Source: Spirochaetota bacterium
GTDB taxonomy: Bacteria; Spirochaetota; Brachyspiria; Brachyspirales; JACRPF01
Direction of reading: 5' to 3'
DNA: 64,000 bases
NCBI GenBank assembly: GCA_016214035.1
Contig: JACRPF010000008.1
Coordinates: 62,001 to 126,000, forward strand
The notes under the pieces are model-generated. The model saw nothing but the letters and a program-made list of their open reading frames with translations, ran no database searches and was not told where the DNA came from. Shown one piece after another: positions 1-8,359 of the stretch (positions within the stretch are counted from its first letter, which is position 1; every line of letters begins with the position of its first letter). The position numbers were made by a program, and so were the translations under genes.

Positions 1-1
1 T

Positions 2-1513
2 GAGTGGAAAGGCATCACCGCGTTCGGAGCATTAGCGCTCGGCGAGGCGCTTCGCCATCATGGATCACTGCTCGACACATCGACCAAACAACGCTGGGAA
101 ACACGCCTCCGCAGCGCATTCGACTTCATCGAGCGCACGTTCGACGCACATTACGGCAACGTGAACTACCCTATCACCGGCGCCGCCGCTCTCGCACTCG
201 GATATGAAATTTTCGGTGATGAACGGTACGGCACAAAAGCGAAATCGCTCATGAAGGAATGTCTCGCGTATTTCACCCCGAACGACAGGCTGATATTCGG
301 CGAAGGGAAGCCGTTTGAAAAGCTGAGCCCGAACGGACATCTCCCCGTGGACATCGGCTACAACGTTGAAGAATCACTCGGCGCATTCGCACTGTATGGG
401 CTTATCATGAAGGACAAGAACATCCTTGACATCGCCGAAGCGTCGATGCGCTCACATCTGGAGTTCATGCTGCCCGACGGCGCCTGGGACAACAGTTTCG
501 GCACGCGCAACTATAAATGGAGCTATTGGGGCAGCCGAACTTCCGACGGCTGTCAGATCGCCTACGGTCTTCTCGCCGACCGCAACGATACGTTCGCAAA
601 AGCCGTAGAGATGAATACGCGTCTGCTAGCCGCATGCACGCATGAGGGACTTCTCCATGGCGGACCGCATTATCACCGTCACGGAACGCTTCCCTGTGTC
701 CATCATACGTTCTGTCATGCGAAAGCACTCGCCACGGTGCTCGATAATGGATTCGACAAACACCGTACAACGACTGTCGCAAAGCTTCCGCGCGATGAGC
801 GCTACGGCATCCGTTCGTTCAACGACCTGAACGTGCATCTCACCGCAGCCGGCCCCTGGCGCGCAACGGTCTCCGGCTACGACTGGATATATTTTCCCGA
901 GGCGAACGCAAGCGGCGGCAGCCTCACGCTGCTCTGGCATGAAACGTTCGGCCCGGTGATAACCGCAAGCCTCACGAAATACAATCCCAACGCCGAGCCG
1001 TCGAACATGCAGCCGCATACCGACGCGGTCGACATGGCGCTCACGCCGATGATAGAATGTGAAATAAACGACATGTGGTATCGCAGCGTCAATGATGTGA
1101 ACGCGAAGATATCCGTCACAAAGAGCGGCACTGACATCGCCATCACCGCCGAAGGAACGCTTGTCGACAGGAATCTGGCCGCCCCGAAAAACGCTGAGAT
1201 ACGATATGGATTCGTCTATCGCTTTTCCGAACAGGGCGTCAGCATCAGCGCACATGCAGCACCGGGAAAGAACATCCATTTCGTACTGCCGATAATATCT
1301 CCGGCGAACGAAAACATCGATGCCGGCGCAGATAGAATTGTCATTGAAAAACCGGCAGGAAGCCTGATAGTAACGGCAGCCGGCGCACCGTTCGCTCCCG
1401 TCACCGGTAAACGCATATTCAATCTCGTGCCGGGGTTTGAGGCGTTACCGCTCACCGTCGCACTGCCGGAAAATGGCTCAGCCGTTACCGTGACAATAAC
1501 TGATAAGAAATAA
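2..1513 (+). CDS. Partial toroid-type carbohydrate-active enzyme (lyase or glycosidase like)
   Basis: The reading frame is open from base 2, so the N-terminus lies outside the window; about 503 residues are visible. The first half is alpha-helical and rich in aromatics, with a WSYWGSRTSDGC stretch near residue 170 and a histidine cluster (HGGPHYHRHG, then HHTFCHAKALA) near residues 218-245. The second half looks like beta-sandwich sequence. Helical toroid followed by beta domain, with His/Tyr/Trp-rich patches, is the build of heparinase II/III-like and alginate-lyase-like polysaccharide lyases and of some glycoside hydrolases. The exact family and substrate are not identified. It converges on the SGNH hydrolase gene, and neighbouring genes are also carbohydrate related. 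Confidence 0.55.
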   Translation, partial: EWKGITAFGALALGEALRHHGSLLDTSTKQRWETRLRSAFDFIERTFDAHYGNVNYPITGAAALALGYEIFGDERYGTKAKSLMKECLAYFTPNDRLIFGEGKPFEKLSPNGHLPVDIGYNVEESLGAFALYGLIMKDKNILDIAEASMRSHLEFMLPDGAWDNSFGTRNYKWSYWGSRTSDGCQIAYGLLADRNDTFAKAVEMNTRLLAACTHEGLLHGGPHYHRHGTLPCVHHTFCHAKALATVLDNGFDKHRTTTVAKLPRDERYGIRSFNDLNVHLTAAGPWRATVSGYDWIYFPEANASGGSLTLLWHETFGPVITASLTKYNPNAEPSNMQPHTDAVDMALTPMIECEINDMWYRSVNDVNAKISVTKSGTDIAITAEGTLVDRNLAAPKNAEIRYGFVYRFSEQGVSISAHAAPGKNIHFVLPIISPANENIDAGADRIVIEKPAGSLIVTAAGAPFAPVTGKRIFNLVPGFEALPLTVALPENGSAVTVTITDKK

Positions 1514-1548
1514 GAACGCAGACTGAATGCGCCGCGTATTGTCTTGTG

Positions 1549-2736
1549 CTACTGCGCGGGACCGAACCGCAGCGATGTCACCGTGATGACCGCATCGGCC
1601 TTTGCGGGAAGCGTGAAGTAAACACGAAGTTCCCTGATAGTGTCTAAATCGCTCCACGTCTCCCTGTTCTTTGCCGAAGGATGCGGCATCGGTTTTTCGG
1701 GTATCTCGAAACGCCCTGCAGCGGACTTAGTTTTGCCGTAATTCTTCAGCGGCAGGGTACTCATCTTTCCATCCGCCGAACAAATCTGCACACTGAAACC
1801 GGACGGATCGACGTCGCATTCCAGTTCAGCTTTCACCTCGATGACAAGCCCCGGTTTGAAGGCGATAGCCTGCGGCATGATAATGGCGGCGGTGATGTAG
1901 GTCGCGTTCTTCACACTCACCTGTACCGGTTTTTCCAGCGTGTAGGACGAAGCGAGAACCGGCGCCGGCGGTGCGGAGGGAGCGGTCCAGGGCCGCTTGA
2001 GCGCCAGATTGATGCTTGCAGCCACCGATGCCGCCAATACTTTTGAACCTTCATCGGTAAAATGGACGTTATTGGGCTTCTGCAGTTCGCCGATACGGTC
2101 ACCGAGCGCCGCGAGAAGGTCGTCGATTATCACACCGTTCTCTTCCATCACTTTTTTCGCGATAGCGTTATAGACGAGTTCATCGCCCTTCACACGCCCC
2201 GGCGAATCATCAGGAACGGGCGTGGTGGAACCCCACACGAGTATCGCTCCGGTCTTTTGCAGCCGGACAACGAGATCGCGAAGATTCTTTTCGTATTTTT
2301 CGGGAGGCGCCACCTGCGTTCCCTTATCAGGCGGGACGTACTGCCCTTTCGCATCCAGATATTTCAGGTCATGCAGGCCGAAGTTAAAATGGATGACGCG
2401 GAATATGTTTGTCCCTATCCACGCATCAAGCTGTGAAAGTCCCCGGGCCGTATCGCCGCAGTTGAGCGGCTTGATGCCGTTCTTTTCCAGCGGGCGATAT
2501 ACGTTGGCAACGCCTTTCAGCTGCTCGCGAACCCACAGTGTATACCCGATGGAGATTGAATCCCCGATGATGAGCACATTGGGCAATGACGGATCGGGCG
2601 TGAACGACCAGGTCATACCAGCGGCCTTTTCTTCGGCAGAACCGCCCTCTACCGGCACCGGCGCCGCGCTCAGCATGACCGATGCCGCGGTTATTGAAAA
2701 CATAAGCGATACCGTACCCATGATAATTTTTTGCAT
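1549..2736 (-). CDS. Secreted SGNH/GDSL-type hydrolase
   Basis: The 395-residue protein has an N-terminal hydrophobic signal segment (residues 1-25). An SGNH hydrolase domain follows: block I is IIGDSISIGY near residue 56, block III is the NFGLHD stretch, and block V is NVHFTDEG with the catalytic Asp and His. This family removes acyl groups, often acetyl esters, from carbohydrates. The last ~150 residues look like a beta-sandwich carbohydrate-binding module. It lies downstream of, and in the same direction as, the DUF4832 gene. No good ribosome binding site precedes the ATG, and a 7-bp inverted repeat (2738-2759) sits directly upstream. Polysaccharide deacetylation is inferred from family and context. 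Confidence 0.8.
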   Translation of the reverse strand: MQKIIMGTVSLMFSITAASVMLSAAPVPVEGGSAEEKAAGMTWSFTPDPSLPNVLIIGDSISIGYTLWVREQLKGVANVYRPLEKNGIKPLNCGDTARGLSQLDAWIGTNIFRVIHFNFGLHDLKYLDAKGQYVPPDKGTQVAPPEKYEKNLRDLVVRLQKTGAILVWGSTTPVPDDSPGRVKGDELVYNAIAKKVMEENGVIIDDLLAALGDRIGELQKPNNVHFTDEGSKVLAASVAASINLALKRPWTAPSAPPAPVLASSYTLEKPVQVSVKNATYITAAIIMPQAIAFKPGLVIEVKAELECDVDPSGFSVQICSADGKMSTLPLKNYGKTKSAAGRFEIPEKPMPHPSAKNRETWSDLDTIRELRVYFTLPAKADAVITVTSLRFGPAQ

Positions 2737-2737
2737 G

Positions 2738-2759
2738 ATACAATATACTACGATTGTAT
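2738..2759. promoter_or_regulatory. Operator-like inverted repeat before the SGNH gene
   Basis: ATACAAT at 2738-2744 and ATTGTAT at 2753-2759 form a perfect 7-bp inverted repeat with an 8-bp spacer. It abuts the start codon of the SGNH gene (2736), so a bound protein or an mRNA hairpin here could block translation. Its function is inferred only from position. Confidence 0.3.
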
Positions 2760-2773
2760 TATCCTGTCATTGG

Positions 2774-2810
2774 ATAAAAACGACATCTGCTTTGAGAAAC
2801 AGGACGTCGA
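2774..2810 (-). terminator. Intrinsic terminator after the DUF4832 gene
   Basis: Read on the minus strand just past the stop at 2813, an imperfect GC-rich stem (CGACGTCCTG against CAGATGTCG, with one bulge and one G-T pair) is followed directly by TTTTTAT. It separates the DUF4832 transcript from the SGNH gene. Confidence 0.55.
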
Positions 2811-2812
2811 TA

Positions 2813-4261
2813 CTACTTTTCAATCCGTAGTGTTCCCATCGGATACCAGCCGTCATCGCGCCCTTTGATGGCGAGACGTATTACCGGAATGTTATTTGTT
2901 TCATCCACTACGCCGATTGCCAGCATACTGTCTCCGCCGGTTAACGACGCGGGTATCGTAACGGTATCGTTCACGGTTACACTGTCGCCGAAAGGCAGGT
3001 CGGGTGCGTTGGTCATGAACGACGGGCTGAACAGTTCAACCGAGCCGGGCATCAGGCGGTTCACCGTGTTCGTCCCGACGAATACCTTCGCCGTTTCCCC
3101 GCTGCCGAACCGGTAGGCGATACGATACGGACGATAGCAGGGTGCCGAACCGGTATTCCGCCAGCGCATCGAGACCGTGAATGGTGATCCCGGTTTTGCC
3201 GCAGCCGGATATGATATCGACTGCAGTTCCAGCCGGTAACCGAAACGTTTCAGAAACCGTTCCACCTCGGCACGGCACGCATCGTCGGGCGGAAGCGGTG
3301 CCGATTTATTATTGAGATAGCTTGCATGAAGCGCGAGCATGTAGTTGAAAATATGTCGGAGCGACCATTTTTCATCCACCCATTTGCGCATGTCCCAACA
3401 GCTCTCGAAAGCAACCGGAGCCGTCTTCCACGCGTCCATTATCTCCGCTTCACGCATCCAAACCGGATAGCCCTGACACATGTGACACCAGGTCTTGCCG
3501 AAACCGCCCATATCGCCGATGCAGTCCGCACGCCAGCCGGCACCGTTCTGAACGGCATAGCTCAACGTCTTTCCGCCGCCGATAAGCATGATAAGCGGCG
3601 TTTTTTTAAATGCAGTACGATATGCGTCGACGAGTCTTCGCTGATTTTCTAACGTCGGCATCGAAACCTTTTTTTGACCGGACAGATGCCACTCCCCCCA
3701 CCAGCCCAGCGAACCGATATCGATGTGATCGATATCCGGATTCCCGTCACAGATTGCGCCGAGGCGTTTGATGAAGTCGATGTGCTTGCCGAGCGTAGCC
3801 TCGTCGTCGAAATCGGGTATGGGCAGGTCTTTCGAAGAACCATAATCCGTGTAGAGTATCTTCCCGCCTTCATTCGAAAGCCACGGCGGCAGATACGGTT
3901 CCTTGAGCGATGACGAGTGACACATGACGCGGAATGCAAGTCGCTGACCGGACTCCCGTGTCTCGCGAAGCGTTTTTGCGATAAATTCCGCATCGATGAT
4001 ACCGGGCTTCGGCTCAAACGTTCCCCAGCCCCAGCGCGCATAGTGTACCGTCGACGGTATCCACGCGGGAAGGCTTTTGTCGTTCTTCGCTGTGCGGTGA
4101 AACGTCTGCCAGCCCATACCGGGATTGGCTAATATTGCGTCATCGGTATCGGGCACGACGGTGACGATTCCGTTTGAAACGGAGCGGTCTACGCCGAAAC
4201 AGTGGACCGCCATCATCACCAATACAGCACTCATGATGCAGAACGGCAATTGTATTCTCAT
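2813..4261 (-). CDS. Secreted DUF4832-type putative glycoside hydrolase
   Basis: The start is placed at 4261 because AAAGG lies about 8 nt upstream and a signal peptide follows (MRIQLPFCIMSAVLVMMAVHCFG). The mature protein resembles DUF4832/DUF4874 proteins, which have a TIM-barrel glycosidase-like domain (NPGMGWQTF near residue 50, HYARWGWGTFEPKPG near residue 75, IDIGSLGWWGEW near residue 180). A C-terminal beta domain (about residues 350-480) contains the VSMRWRNTGSAPCYRPYR stretch typical of the family. The acidic residue in GWWGEW may be catalytic. Substrate unknown. An upstream extension to 4363 is open but lacks a start signal. Confidence 0.75.
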   Translation of the reverse strand: MRIQLPFCIMSAVLVMMAVHCFGVDRSVSNGIVTVVPDTDDAILANPGMGWQTFHRTAKNDKSLPAWIPSTVHYARWGWGTFEPKPGIIDAEFIAKTLRETRESGQRLAFRVMCHSSSLKEPYLPPWLSNEGGKILYTDYGSSKDLPIPDFDDEATLGKHIDFIKRLGAICDGNPDIDHIDIGSLGWWGEWHLSGQKKVSMPTLENQRRLVDAYRTAFKKTPLIMLIGGGKTLSYAVQNGAGWRADCIGDMGGFGKTWCHMCQGYPVWMREAEIMDAWKTAPVAFESCWDMRKWVDEKWSLRHIFNYMLALHASYLNNKSAPLPPDDACRAEVERFLKRFGYRLELQSISYPAAAKPGSPFTVSMRWRNTGSAPCYRPYRIAYRFGSGETAKVFVGTNTVNRLMPGSVELFSPSFMTNAPDLPFGDSVTVNDTVTIPASLTGGDSMLAIGVVDETNNIPVIRLAIKGRDDGWYPMGTLRIEK

Positions 4262-4429
4262 GATAATACCTTTTTCAAAAGCAGATACTCCAGTATAGCG
4301 CACATCATGCCGTGCTGTCCATGGACTTGGATGCAAAATAGCTAGACTATTCTGCAATCGCATGAGCGACGCGTATCAGAATAGGCCCTCTATCTACCAT
4401 ATCTTTTACAACGCGCGACAGGCGAAGGA

Positions 4430-4568
4430 AAGGAATATATTTATAGAAGCCGGCAAAGCTGTGCGAGCCGAGTCAGCAATAACGGGAACGGGCAAACATC
4501 AGCGTGCCGTCAATACCGGAAAATAATCTTTTGCGAGTTCTTTGCCGGCTTCTAGAAATATATTCCTT
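4430..4568. repeat. MITE-like inverted-repeat element, copy 1
   Basis: The left arm 4430-4458 and right arm 4540-4568 are inverted copies of each other over 29 bp with one mismatch, around an 81-bp centre. A related element with the same arm pattern (GGAA..TATTT, then CGGCAAA) lies at 12259-12407. No transposase is nearby. It could be a non-autonomous mobile element or a structured transcript. Confidence 0.65.
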
Positions 4569-4609
4569 CCCGAGCCTACAGCGCGTGCCTCCAGCCCGGC
4601 CCATCCACC

Positions 4610-4637
4610 TTGACAATCCCCCCATTGCAATTATACT
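4610..4637 (+). promoter_or_regulatory. Sigma-70 type promoter of the ftsY operon
   Basis: TTGACA at 4610-4615 and TATACT at 4632-4637 are separated by 16 bp, 31 bp before the ftsY ATG. It is one of the best promoter matches in the window. Confidence 0.75.
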
Positions 4638-4668
4638 TTTTTCACATCACCTGCTCGGAGCATTGCAC

Positions 4669-5556
4669 ATGGGCCTTTTTTCAAATCTGTTCTCGCGTCC
4701 GTCGTCGAAAGGCGGTTCGGGATTCTCGCTGAAGGACATCTTCTTCAAAACCGATGAAACGCTGTACAAGACGCTGGAAGAGCGCCTCATCGCCGCCGAC
4801 ACAGGTCTCGATCTTACCCGCGAGATTGTCACGAAACTGCGCACCATCGTCACCGAACAGCATCTCCGCGAACCGGACGATATCAAAAAAGCGCTCCGTG
4901 CGGAACTCCGGTCGATACTCCGCGATGGAACACTTGCCCTGTCAGGACCAACGCTCCTTTTCATCGTAGGCGTCAACGGCGTGGGCAAGACTACAACGAT
5001 AGCGAAACTGGCGACACTCCTCAAGCAGGACCATTCCGTGCTTCTGGTAGGCGCCGACACATTCCGCGCAGCCGCCACCGAACAGCTCACCGTCTGGGCC
5101 GAGCGCGTGGGCGTTGATATCGTCAAAGGTCAGCCCGCATCCGACCCCGCGGCCGTTCTTTTCGACGGCATGACAAAAGCAAGCGCCCGGAGCATAGACC
5201 TCGTCATCGCCGACACGGCGGGGCGTTTTCACAACAAAGACAGTCTCATGCGTCAGCTTGAAAAGATGAAACGCATCGCCGTGGAGAAATTTCCGCCATA
5301 CCGCTTTGTGCCGCTTCTTGTGCTTGACGCCACCGTGGGACAGAACGGCTTTGAGCAGGCGAAAGTATTCACCGAGACCGTTTCGGTAAGCGGTGTGGTG
5401 CTCTCGAAATTCGACGCATCGGCGAAAGGCGGCGTCGTGTTCGCCGTGAACCGCTCGCTCAATCTTCCGGTGCTCTTTGCGGGGACCGGCGAGAAAGCAA
5501 CCGACATCATCACCTTCGATCCCGATGCGTTCGTCGCGGCCGTCGTGGGTGAGTAA
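4669..5556 (+). CDS. ftsY: Signal recognition particle receptor FtsY
   Basis: FtsY is the membrane-associated GTPase that receives SRP-ribosome complexes and hands them to the Sec translocon. The start at 4669 is chosen for GGAG 8 nt upstream and the MGLFSNLF amphipathic start; an open extension to 4504 is unsupported. The protein is about 295 residues, a short form without the long acidic A domain. The four-helix N domain covers roughly residues 20-90. The G domain has GVNGVGKTTT near 100 and DTAGR near 185, and LSKFDASAKGG sits where FtsY has its TKxD guanine-specificity motif. Its stop overlaps the next start (TAATG), so it is translationally coupled to the DUF58 gene. Confidence 0.95.
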   Translation: MGLFSNLFSRPSSKGGSGFSLKDIFFKTDETLYKTLEERLIAADTGLDLTREIVTKLRTIVTEQHLREPDDIKKALRAELRSILRDGTLALSGPTLLFIVGVNGVGKTTTIAKLATLLKQDHSVLLVGADTFRAAATEQLTVWAERVGVDIVKGQPASDPAAVLFDGMTKASARSIDLVIADTAGRFHNKDSLMRQLEKMKRIAVEKFPPYRFVPLLVLDATVGQNGFEQAKVFTETVSVSGVVLSKFDASAKGGVVFAVNRSLNLPVLFAGTGEKATDIITFDPDAFVAAVVGE

Positions 5557-6425
5557 TGCCGCTTGACGATTACCTCGACGCGGCAACCCTTGAACGGCTC
5601 GCGCGCTTCTCACTGAAAATGCGCCGGCGCTTCGCCGACCTCAAGGCGGGCGACTTCAAGGGTGTGCAGACCGGCGACGGCGTTGAGTTCTTCGAGCATA
5701 AACGCTACGCCCCCGGCATGGACATACGCGCCATCGACTGGCGGCGCTACGCAAAGACTGATACGCTTTATGTAAAACGCTTTGAACGCGAATCGAATCT
5801 CCGGGCACTCATCCTTCTTGATGTCAGCGCCTCATGCGGCAGGGACACCAGCGTCGGTGACGTGAAGTTTCCCGCCGCAGCGAAAGCCGCCTGCATACTC
5901 GCCTATGTGTATCTCGCCAACGGCATCCCGGTGACGTTCGCCACGTTCGACGCGTCGGTACGTGATGTCATCGGCGCGGCGCCGAACCTTTCGGTCATGA
6001 AACGCATCGCATCCGTCATCGACAAATCCGCATACGACGGCCGCTCCTCGTCGGCGGGACTGATAACCGCACGGCCGCTCCTCACCCCGCGTTCCGACGT
6101 CTTCATCATCTCCGATTTTTTCTATCACGACATCAGCAATCTTCCGCCGTTCCTGACGCTCATGCGCGGCATGCATATTCGCTGCCGCATCATGCAGATA
6201 CTCGCCCAAAGCGAGATTACGCTGTCGCAGGCCGACGCGCTGTACATAGACGCTGAAACGAACGCACAGCACTCCGTTGCGGCGGCCACCATACGCCATG
6301 AATACGCCGATGCGCTCGCGGAACATACGCGGACGCTTTCCGTGGCGGCAGCCGACAATGACCACATCTTCACACGCATACCCGCCGAAAGCAGTATCGT
6401 CGATGCGTGTCTGCGGGCGGTATAG
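5556..6425 (+). CDS. DUF58 domain protein (VWA-like)
   Basis: This 289-residue protein carries the DUF58 signature: a GDGVEFFEHKRYAPGMDIR stretch near residue 45, IDWRRYAKTDTLYVKRFE, then a VWA-like fold beginning LILLDVSASC near residue 90. DUF58 proteins normally sit beside MoxR ATPases and BatA/BatB membrane proteins and are thought to act in periplasmic protein assembly or stress tolerance; the biochemical role is not settled. Its ATG overlaps the ftsY stop, and the next gene starts 2 nt after its own stop. No MoxR ATPase is visible in the window, which is unusual for this gene pair. Confidence 0.85.
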   Translation: MPLDDYLDAATLERLARFSLKMRRRFADLKAGDFKGVQTGDGVEFFEHKRYAPGMDIRAIDWRRYAKTDTLYVKRFERESNLRALILLDVSASCGRDTSVGDVKFPAAAKAACILAYVYLANGIPVTFATFDASVRDVIGAAPNLSVMKRIASVIDKSAYDGRSSSAGLITARPLLTPRSDVFIISDFFYHDISNLPPFLTLMRGMHIRCRIMQILAQSEITLSQADALYIDAETNAQHSVAAATIRHEYADALAEHTRTLSVAAADNDHIFTRIPAESSIVDACLRAV

Positions 6426-6427
6426 TG

Positions 6428-8359
6428 ATGTTCAGCGCACCGCTGTATCTTCTGCTTATCGGTTTCGTCGCCGTTCCCGTCATCATCCACTTCATACTTA
6501 TCCGCACGAAAAAGCGCATCCGCTTTCCGTCAACGATGCTCTTTGAGATTATCGCCAAACGCCGCGGGGCGTTCAGCCGCTTCCGCGACATCATCCTTTT
6601 CATCACTCGCGTATCGATTATCATCATTGTTTCGCTCATCGCCGCACACCTTTTCATCGGCAGGAGCGGTCATTTCTCCGGCATAACGCACTGGTATTTT
6701 TTCATCGATAATTCCGCAAGTTCCGCGCGCGAGACGGAGAACGGCCGTATCATCACACGGCTCACCCGCGAGGCGGATATTCTTGCGAAACTGTTATATG
6801 ACAGAAACAGCGGCATCTCTGTCGCAGTTATCACCGCGGACGGGGCTGTAAAGTCATGTTCGTCATACCGCGCCTGCAGCGACACGCTTGCAGCGATAAA
6901 AGCGGGTGACGGAACGTTCACGCTCCGTGATGCGTTCGCCGCCGCTGAGCACGTACGTCAGCCGAACATCCGCTATGCCGCGGCGCTCTTCACCGACGGG
7001 CAGGCAAGCAACACGCTTCGCGCGGTAAAAGCTGATTATCCCGCGGTTCTCTTCACCGTTCCGTTTACACGACAGGCCAATGCCGGTATTCTTGACGTAC
7101 AGGCGCCGCATAAGATCGTTTTTCTCAACGAGGTGGTTCCCGTCACCGTGACGGTTAACCGTGAGCGTTTTGACCGGGCCGGAAGCATTAAACTCTTCAC
7201 CGGTGCGTCACTTGCCGCCACCGGCGAGGTGCCGCCGGGAGACGGTCCCGTGACAATCGCCCTTGCGCTCAATGTACGGAGCAAGGGGCTTCTTCCTATC
7301 ACCGTCACACTCGACACCGACGCATATACCGCGGACAACACCCGCTATCTCGCACTCCCCGTCATCGACCGGATCGTGAACGCGCTTATCGACGATGATC
7401 GGGAAACGCCGTCAGCCCGCGAATATTATCTGAACGCCTCTACCGCGGCGGCCAGAGCGGGCAGCATCGCCGTGAAAACATATCCGTCAGTCACCGCCGT
7501 CCGCGAACGGCCCGATGTAATCACCGTCGTATCACGGACACTCACCGATGCCGACATGCAGTCGCTCGCGTCCCGCGCCGCCGCGGGTGTGCACATCATG
7601 TTCTTTCCGCGGGAGACCACCGACCCTCGAACATTCGCGGCACAGCTGAACCGCTACCGCCTCATGCCGATGCGTTCATTATCGCTTGAAACCGCCGCAC
7701 GCACACTTCGCAGCAGTGACACATCGCTTGCAGCACTCGCCGACGGCATACGCACCGCACGGTACTTCTCGATAAGCGGCCTTGATGCCGACGCGTTCAA
7801 TGACATGCCGCTCGTGTTCGACAACGGGGCTCCTGCGTTCATACTTCGCCGGAACGCGAACGGACAGACCACGGGGCTGTGCGCCATAACACCGTCCGCC
7901 GACAATCAGTTCTTTTTCACGCCGCTCTTCGTCGTGCTCATGAACCGCACGCTCTATGCCATGGCCGGCGGAAGCGACAGCGTGAAAACCGCAGCGGCGG
8001 GAGAACCGGTGAGCGCCGTCTTTGCGGCGGAGGGATCGCTAACCCATTACACGAACGACCGTGCACGCGCATGGCTGTTTCCGATGATGTACGAACGGGG
8101 ATTTTACGATAACGGGAAGATACTGGCGGCGGTCAATACACCGGCGTACGAATACGGTATCACCACCGCCGACATGAAACGTTATTTCACCTACACGGCC
8201 GACATCAGCGATGTACCCGAAGACCGCATTGCGGCGCATATGTCGGAGCACGTTGACACGAGTCTGCCGCTCATCATACTTGCGGTGCTGCTCCTCGCAT
8301 TCGAGATAGCACTGAGCGCCGGCATGAGCGTCACACCGCTGCGGAAACCGGCAGCGTGA
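6428..8359 (+). CDS. BatA-like membrane protein
   Basis: The start at 6428 gives MFSAPLYLLLIGFVAVPVII, the usual opening of the BatA (aerotolerance regulator) N-terminal domain, followed by RTKKRIRFPSTMLFE. A second membrane segment lies near residues 55-80. A VWA-like region with a DNS-type motif (FFIDNSASSA) starts near residue 90, and a long extracytoplasmic region follows. A final membrane helix (PLIILAVLLLAFEIALSAGM) is near residue 620. At about 643 residues it resembles fused BatA/CtpA-type proteins. The last 29 bp overlap the convergent histidine kinase gene. Confidence 0.8.
   Translation: MFSAPLYLLLIGFVAVPVIIHFILIRTKKRIRFPSTMLFEIIAKRRGAFSRFRDIILFITRVSIIIIVSLIAAHLFIGRSGHFSGITHWYFFIDNSASSARETENGRIITRLTREADILAKLLYDRNSGISVAVITADGAVKSCSSYRACSDTLAAIKAGDGTFTLRDAFAAAEHVRQPNIRYAAALFTDGQASNTLRAVKADYPAVLFTVPFTRQANAGILDVQAPHKIVFLNEVVPVTVTVNRERFDRAGSIKLFTGASLAATGEVPPGDGPVTIALALNVRSKGLLPITVTLDTDAYTADNTRYLALPVIDRIVNALIDDDRETPSAREYYLNASTAAARAGSIAVKTYPSVTAVRERPDVITVVSRTLTDADMQSLASRAAAGVHIMFFPRETTDPRTFAAQLNRYRLMPMRSLSLETAARTLRSSDTSLAALADGIRTARYFSISGLDADAFNDMPLVFDNGAPAFILRRNANGQTTGLCAITPSADNQFFFTPLFVVLMNRTLYAMAGGSDSVKTAAAGEPVSAVFAAEGSLTHYTNDRARAWLFPMMYERGFYDNGKILAAVNTPAYEYGITTADMKRYFTYTADISDVPEDRIAAHMSEHVDTSLPLIILAVLLLAFEIALSAGMSVTPLRKPAA

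Larger units (their letters stand above)
4262..4668. other. Intergenic region with an inverted-repeat element and the ftsY promoter
   Basis: These ~400 bases separate the divergent DUF4832 and ftsY genes. They hold the 139-bp inverted-repeat element (4430-4568) and a consensus promoter (4610-4637). No convincing gene is seen; the reading frame running into ftsY from 4504 passes through the repeat arm. Confidence 0.7.

Noticed and set aside
626-1279. 217-codon minus-strand frame in the first gene
   Set aside because: It is fully antisense to the toroid enzyme, is Arg/Cys-rich and shows no domain; this is typical of G+C-rich shadow frames.
4504-4668. N-terminal extension of FtsY
   Set aside because: It passes through the right arm of an inverted repeat and the promoter. 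The ATG at 4669 has GGAG and a typical FtsY opening.
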